DNA from: Methanobacterium sp.
GTDB lineage: Archaea; Methanobacteriota; Methanobacteria; Methanobacteriales; Methanobacteriaceae
Assembly (NCBI GenBank): GCA_030539815.1
Contig: JAUNXM010000044.1
Coordinates: 7,311-14,305, forward strand
Reading direction: 5' to 3'
DNA: 6,995 nucleotides
Shown piece after piece: positions 1 to 6,995 of the stretch; the first letter of the stretch is position 1; every line of letters starts with the position of its first letter. The notes beneath the pieces are model-generated. The model saw only the letters and a list, made by a program, of their open reading frames with translations. It did not search any database and was not told where the DNA came from. A program made the translations under genes and the position numbers.

Positions 1-200
1 GAGACTACTCCTCAGCAGAGGAACTGGCCGAAGCCATCTTAAAGGAAGAAACCACCCTTGAAGAAGTTGGTATGAAACCAGTCTTCAGACTACACCCCCC
101 AAGAAAAGGTTACAATCACATAAGGAAAAGTTTCAAAGAAGGAGGAACACTGGGTTACCGTGGAGAAGAAATCTCCCAGCTCATCCAAAAGATGGTCTAA
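1..200 (+). CDS. rpl30: Large ribosomal subunit protein uL30, C-terminal part (5' end outside window)
   Basis: The frame with codons starting at position 3 is open to a TAA at 198-200 and gives 65 residues. The segment [10 protein letters not shown] followed by a basic, glycine-rich tail ([15 protein letters not shown]) is the characteristic C-terminal half of archaeal uL30, a 50S protein that binds 23S rRNA. Archaeal uL30 is roughly 150 residues, so a bit under half is present. The upstream acidic helix ([14 protein letters not shown]) also suits the family. Its position just before uL15 and SecY is the standard end of the archaeal spc-type ribosomal protein cluster. The missing start is due to the window edge, not to truncation. 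The stop codon lies in a perfect 8-bp inverted repeat, described separately. Confidence 0.93.
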   Translation, partial: DYSSAEELAEAILKEETTLEEVGMKPVFRLHPPRKGYNHIRKSFKEGGTLGYRGEEISQLIQKMV

Positions 201-211
201 TTCTAGACCAT
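192..211 (+). other. Hairpin spanning the uL30 stop codon
   Basis: ATGGTCTA at 192-199 is the exact reverse complement of TAGACCAT at 204-211, with a four-base loop ATTC. The stem holds the last two uL30 codons and the first two bases of the stop codon TAA; its last base is in the loop. No T-run follows, so it does not look like a classical terminator. It could be an mRNA 3'-end stabiliser or processing element between uL30 and uL15, or chance. The pairing is seen directly; any role is inference. Confidence 0.5.
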
Positions 212-254
212 GGATCTGTGAGTGTAGAGTCCCACTAAACCCGTAAAAAAATCC

Positions 255-267
255 TTTATAATATAAT
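255..267 (+). promoter_or_regulatory. Candidate TATA box before uL15
   Basis: TTTATAATATAAT at 255-267 resembles an archaeal TATA box and follows an A-run that could serve as a BRE-like element. With the usual spacing of about 25 nt, transcription would begin near 280-288. That is at or inside the uL15 ribosome binding site and would give a nearly leaderless message. This conflicts with the good Shine-Dalgarno site at 277-281, so the element may be only AT-rich spacer or a weak internal promoter. Confidence 0.25.
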
Positions 268-288
268 CACAATTCAAGGTGTAACATT

Positions 289-729
289 ATGATAAGAAGA
301 ACCCGCAAAATAAGGAAACTGCGTGGCTCCCGAACTATTGGGGGCGGTTGCTCTAAGAAACGAAGAGGAGCCGGTCACCGTGGTGGAAGAGGAAAAGCCG
401 GAGGCCATAAACATATGTGGACCTGGGTTGTTAAATTCGACCCGGACAGGTATGGTAAGCACGGTTTCAAGAGACCACAAAAAACCATAAACAAGTTCAA
501 AACAGTGAACCTGGATTATCTGGATGATAATGCTGAGAAACTGGTTGAACAGGAATTAGCTCAGAAGGAAGGAGACACCATAATCATTGATGTCACTTTA
601 CTGGGCTATGATAAAGTACTGGGTAAAGGAAAACTAACCAAATCTCTTACCATCAAGGCCAACCACTTCTCTGCAAGTGCAGTTGCCAAGATTGAAGAAA
701 ATGGTGGGGAAGCAGTAAGTCTCCAGTAG
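289..729 (+). CDS. rpl15: Large ribosomal subunit protein uL15
   Basis: This 146-residue protein is uL15, a 50S component that contacts 23S rRNA through an extended basic N-terminus. Residues 1-42 are the family hallmark: a basic start (MIRRTRKIRKLRGSR), a glycine cluster, then KKRRGAGHRGGRGKAGGHKH. Residues 57-70 (KHGFKRPQKTINKF) match the archaeal/eukaryotic branch, and the C-terminal domain (about 95-146, DTIIIDVTLLGYDKVLGKGKL and following) is the globular part. The length is normal for archaeal uL15. The ATG at 289 is preceded by AGGTG at 277-281 with 7-nt spacing, so the start is well supported. An 88-nt gap separates it from uL30, and it sits directly upstream of secY, the usual archaeal and bacterial arrangement, with which it is probably cotranscribed. 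Confidence 0.96.
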   Translation: MIRRTRKIRKLRGSRTIGGGCSKKRRGAGHRGGRGKAGGHKHMWTWVVKFDPDRYGKHGFKRPQKTINKFKTVNLDYLDDNAEKLVEQELAQKEGDTIIIDVTLLGYDKVLGKGKLTKSLTIKANHFSASAVAKIEENGGEAVSLQ

Positions 730-756
730 AAATAACTGTATAAACTGGAAGTCCCT

Positions 757-2680
<1,924 letters not shown>

Positions 2681-2863
2681 GAACAGTTATAGATAGAGTT
2701 TTATAAGGGGAGAATCATTTATAGATAAGAATTTGAGGGATCATTTAAGAGTATAAAAATTCTAATGAATAATAACCCTTTAAGTAGATTAATAACCTTT
2801 AAGTGGATTAATACATTTTGGGAATTATAAAAACCCCATTGTGGGAATAAGAGGAAGAAAAAA
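2681..2863 (+). promoter_or_regulatory. AT-rich adkA-emc3 intergenic region with candidate promoters
   Basis: No gene is visible in this 183-nt spacer. TATA-like elements are TTTTATAA at about 2699-2706, TATAAAAAT at 2752-2760 and TTATAAAAA at 2825-2833. The 2752 element would start transcription near 2782 and give a leader of about 80 nt. The 2825 element would start it near 2855, inside the GAGG ribosome binding site (2851-2854) of the next gene. TTATAGATA occurs twice, at 2687-2695 and 2719-2727, 32 nt apart. I infer an internal promoter for the emc3-eL34-cmk-eL14-truB block but cannot pick the start site. Confidence 0.45.
2771..2809 (+). repeat. Imperfect tandem duplication of about 20 bp
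   Basis: AATAACCCTTTAAGTAGATT at 2771-2790 is followed immediately by AATAACCTTTAAGTGGATT at 2791-2809. The two copies differ by one missing C and one A-to-G change. The sequence after it (AATACATTTTGGGAATT) resembles a third copy only loosely. The repeat lies 55-93 nt upstream of the emc3 start, so it could be a pair of protein-binding sites or a recent slippage duplication. Confidence 0.75.
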
Positions 2864-3433
2864 ATGGCATTTGAATTTATAACTCAACCAATATTCAATG
2901 CACTGGACTTTGTGTTCATGCCCCTGGTCAACATGTTTGGCCCAATGATTGGGGTGTTCATAATATCCACCATAGTGGCCTTTTTCATAACCCTGGCCAA
3001 CAAGCTACTGGTGGACCAGGACCGGTTGCAGTTTGTGCAGAAGGAAATGAAAGGATTCCAAAAGGAAATGATGGCAGCCCAGAAATCAGGGGACCCTAAA
3101 GAAATGGCCCGGGTTCAGAGTAAACAGGCCGAATTCATGGACCTGCAGAAGGAGATGATGACCAACTCATTCAAACCAATGATCGTGACCATGATCCCCA
3201 TTCTCCTCATATTCTGGTGGATGGCTGCTGAACCAGCAATTGGTAAACTGGTAGTGGAACTACCATCATTCGTATTCTACGTGCTACTGGTGCCACTGTT
3301 CCACATGTTCTATCACCAGTCACCTGGAGTTCCCTACATGGCCATTGAATGGCTGGGATGGTACATTCTCTGCTCATTTGCCATGTCCCTGTTATTCCGG
3401 AAATTCATGGGACTTAAAACCGGAGGAGTATAA
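2864..3433 (+). CDS. EMC3/TMCO1-family membrane protein insertase (DUF106, Oxa1 superfamily)
   Basis: The 189-residue membrane protein matches the archaeal DUF106 family, related to YidC/Oxa1, TMCO1 and EMC3, which insert proteins into the cytoplasmic membrane. A first hydrophobic helix lies at about 24-48 (MFGPMIGVFIISTIVAFFITL). A charged, glutamine-rich cytosolic stretch at about 50-101 follows, with repeated QKEM units (FVQKEMKGFQKEMM, FMDLQKEMM) and the look of a coiled-coil hairpin. Next is TM2 at about 104-121 (KPMIVTMIPILLIFWWM), a hydrophobic stretch at about 134-150, and TM3 at about 162-179. In Oxa1-superfamily proteins the coiled coil contacts the ribosome; that role is family knowledge, not proven here. 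The closeness to secY suggests coordinated biogenesis of membrane proteins. The ATG has GAGG at 2851-2854. The 3' end holds potential hairpins over the stop codon. Confidence 0.9.
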   Translation: MAFEFITQPIFNALDFVFMPLVNMFGPMIGVFIISTIVAFFITLANKLLVDQDRLQFVQKEMKGFQKEMMAAQKSGDPKEMARVQSKQAEFMDLQKEMMTNSFKPMIVTMIPILLIFWWMAAEPAIGKLVVELPSFVFYVLLVPLFHMFYHQSPGVPYMAIEWLGWYILCSFAMSLLFRKFMGLKTGGV

Positions 3434-3452
3434 GATCCTCCCACCATCCGGT
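3419..3452 (+). other. Alternative stem-loops over the emc3 stop codon
   Basis: Two perfect 6-bp inverted repeats share bases. ACCGGA at 3419-3424 can pair with TCCGGT at 3447-3452. GGAGGA at 3422-3427 can pair with TCCTCC at 3436-3441, with an 8-nt loop holding the stop codon. Bases 3422-3424 cannot be in both, so the full stems exclude each other. No T-run follows either. The pairing is visible; a switch or 3'-end role is inference. Confidence 0.45.
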
Positions 3453-3481
3453 GTGAAATTCATAAGATGAATATTTTTCAC
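3453..3481 (+). other. Stem-loop in the eL34 leader
   Basis: GTGAA (3453-3457) pairs with TTCAC (3477-3481), and ATTCAT (3458-3463) pairs with ATGAAT (3467-3472) around an AAG loop. The result is an 11-bp stem with one 4-nt bulge (ATTT, 3473-3476). It begins directly after the preceding inverted repeat and ends 12 nt before the eL34 ribosome binding site. It could end the upstream message, shield the leader or bind a ribosomal protein. Confidence 0.45.
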
Positions 3482-3509
3482 TGAATCAACATTAAGGAGA
3501 TAAAATAAA

Positions 3510-3809
3510 ATGCCAGCGTTAAGATACAGATCACGAACGTATAAAAGAACCTTCCGTAGGACTCCTGGAGGTAAAACAGTCCTCCACTACAAGAAGAAAA
3601 AACCTAAAAAGCACCACTGTGCTGAATGCGGTAAACTCTTACACGGTGTTCCACGAGGAAGACCTTACCAGATAAGAAAACTATCCAAATCCAAAAAACG
3701 ACCTAACCGGCCATACGGAGGTTACCTGTGCACCGAGTGCACACGCCGAACCTTCAAAGAACAGGCCAGATCATTAGCAACATCCCCTGAGACTGAAGTC
3801 CAGGAATAG
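3510..3809 (+). CDS. rpl34e: Large ribosomal subunit protein eL34
   Basis: This 99-residue basic protein is eL34, a 50S protein shared by archaea and eukaryotes but absent from bacteria. The N-terminus ([24 protein letters not shown]) and the basic run [11 protein letters not shown] are typical. Two CxxC knuckles, C37-AE-C40 and C74-TE-C77, would hold a zinc ion. The last ten residues ([10 protein letters not shown]) form a polar, acidic tail beyond the conserved core, a common variable end. The ATG is preceded by AAGGAGA at 3494-3500, a strong ribosome binding site. The gene heads the tight eL34-cmk-eL14 run and has only 7 nt before cmk. Confidence 0.96.
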   Translation: MPALRYRSRTYKRTFRRTPGGKTVLHYKKKKPKKHHCAECGKLLHGVPRGRPYQIRKLSKSKKRPNRPYGGYLCTECTRRTFKEQARSLATSPETEVQE

Positions 3810-3816
3810 ATCCCAA

Positions 3817-4565
<749 letters not shown>

Positions 4566-4609
4566 GTGCCAATCCGGCTGAAATTCACAAACTAAAAGGT
4601 TTATACAAC

Positions 4610-5572
<963 letters not shown>

Positions 5573-5610
5573 AAAAAATTATTCATCTACTCTTTCCTGG
5601 ACTTTTACCT

Positions 5611-5650
5611 AAAACCATATAAATGGGTTTTTAATATACCATATAAAACC
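5611..5650 (+). terminator. Possible terminator with alternative hairpins after truB
   Basis: AAAACC at 5611-5616 can pair with GGTTTT at 5626-5631, and that same GGTTTT can instead pair with AAAACC at 5645-5650. The first pairing is followed by TTAAT, so it looks like a weak archaeal terminator for the operon ending with truB. ACCATATAAA is also repeated directly at 5614-5623 and 5638-5647. The stems are AT-rich and weak, so the call is tentative. Confidence 0.3.
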
Positions 5651-5673
5651 AGTAGAATACCTGTTCTCACAGA

Positions 5674-5694
5674 GATAATTATCCACCCGGATAA
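5674..5694 (+). other. Palindrome and overlapping hairpin upstream of the tRNA promoter
   Basis: GATAATTATC at 5674-5683 is a perfect 10-bp palindrome. Overlapping it, TTATCC at 5679-5684 pairs with GGATAA at 5689-5694 around a 4-nt ACCC loop. The cluster lies 17-38 bp upstream of the tRNA TATA box, where an archaeal regulator could bind. In such AT-rich spacer, chance is a serious alternative. Confidence 0.3.
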
Positions 5695-5711
5695 AAATAA
5701 TCAGCAAAGAC

Positions 5712-5720
5712 TTTATATTA
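5712..5720 (+). promoter_or_regulatory. TATA box of the tRNA-Ser gene
   Basis: TTTATATTA at 5712-5720 is a good archaeal TATA box preceded by a purine-rich stretch (AGCAAAGA, 5703-5710) that fits a BRE. Its centre is about 30 nt before the first base of the mature tRNA, so initiation would fall near 5741-5743. A short 5' leader would then be removed by RNase P. This is the best-placed promoter in the window. Confidence 0.7.
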
Positions 5721-5743
5721 CATAATGAGTAGAATATAATCTT

Positions 5744-5832
<89 letters not shown>

Positions 5833-5843
5833 TCATCAACAAT

Positions 5844-5851
5844 ATATTTTT
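5844..5851 (+). terminator. Oligo-T termination site after tRNA-Ser
   Basis: ATATTTTT at 5844-5851 is a short T-rich tract about 15-20 nt past the tRNA 3' end. Archaeal RNA polymerase terminates at such T-tracts without needing a hairpin. It is the first suitable site downstream of the tRNA. Confidence 0.5.
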
Positions 5852-5864
5852 GAGTTAGATGGAA

Positions 5865-5897
5865 TAATTGAATCTTAATTATTATTAAGCTCAATTA
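5865..5897 (+). other. AT-rich compound palindrome upstream of uS13
   Basis: TAATTGA (5865-5871) pairs with TCAATTA (5891-5897), and the nested CTTAAT (5874-5879) pairs with ATTAAG (5884-5889) around a TATT loop. This makes 13 bp with a small 2x1 internal loop, the largest inverted repeat I see in the window. It lies 109 nt upstream of the uS13 start and 34 nt after the tRNA. It may be a dyad operator or 3'-end structure. No T-run follows, so a terminator is less likely. Confidence 0.5.
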
Positions 5898-6006
5898 AAG
5901 GGAATTCAAGTAAAGTTTCAGCCAACCCCAACCGGTTGCAGCTGATGATCCGCATGAACTCCCCCCGAGAAATTAGATTAATGTATGCATATGGAGGAAA
6001 TTTTAA
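5898..6006 (+). promoter_or_regulatory. uS13 leader region
   Basis: This stretch before uS13 holds no plausible gene. CAACCGGTTG at 5929-5938 is a perfect 10-bp palindrome; as an alternative, CAACC at 5923-5927 can pair with GGTTG at 5934-5938. TATGCATA at 5984-5991 is another small palindrome. GGAGG at 5993-5997 is the uS13 ribosome binding site. I see no convincing TATA box, so the promoter of the uS13-uS4 block is not located. Confidence 0.35.
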
Positions 6007-6459
<453 letters not shown>

Positions 6460-6477
6460 TCACGGGAGACGATTAAC

Positions 6478-6995
<518 letters not shown>

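Overview
The window is a stretch of archaeal ribosomal-protein/translocon operon, almost certainly from a methanogen of the order Methanobacteriales, and most like the genus Methanobacterium. That placement rests on protein sequence character recalled from memory; no search was run. Supporting signs are archaeal/eukaryotic-type ribosomal proteins (eL34, eL14), an archaeal AdkA, an archaeal Cbf5/TruB with a PUA domain, an EMC3/DUF106 insertase, AT-rich TATA-box promoters, and Shine-Dalgarno sites built on AGGAGGTGATC. Every gene reads left to right on the + strand.

Layout: the C-terminal 65 codons of uL30 (1-200); an 88-nt gap with a stop-codon hairpin and a TATA-like stretch; uL15 (289-729); SecY (best start TTG 773, ends 2119); adenylate kinase AdkA (2120-2680), whose ribosome binding site lies in the last secY codons; a 183-nt AT-rich gap with an imperfect tandem repeat and several TATA-like elements; the EMC3/TMCO1-type membrane insertase (2864-3433); a 76-nt gap with several potential stem-loops; eL34 (3510-3809); cytidylate kinase (3817-4347), overlapping eL14 (4335-4565) by 13 nt; Cbf5/TruB pseudouridine synthase (4610-5572); a 173-nt AT-rich gap ending in a well-placed tRNA promoter; tRNA-Ser(GGA) (5746-5830); a 176-nt gap with an AT-rich compound palindrome; uS13 (6007-6459); and uS4 (from 6478, cut by the window end).

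The genes fit together as translation and early protein fate: ribosomal proteins of both subunits, the SecY channel and a second Oxa1-superfamily insertase for membrane proteins, two nucleoside monophosphate kinases that support nucleotide pools, an rRNA pseudouridine synthase and a serine tRNA. This organisation is conserved in euryarchaea. I found no mobile element, CRISPR array, defence locus, toxin-antitoxin pair or plausible unknown gene, and no sign of an undescribed system. What deserves a second look is regulatory: hairpins over the uL30 and emc3 stop codons, stem-loops before eL34 and uS13, repeats in the adkA-emc3 and truB-tRNA gaps, and the secY start.
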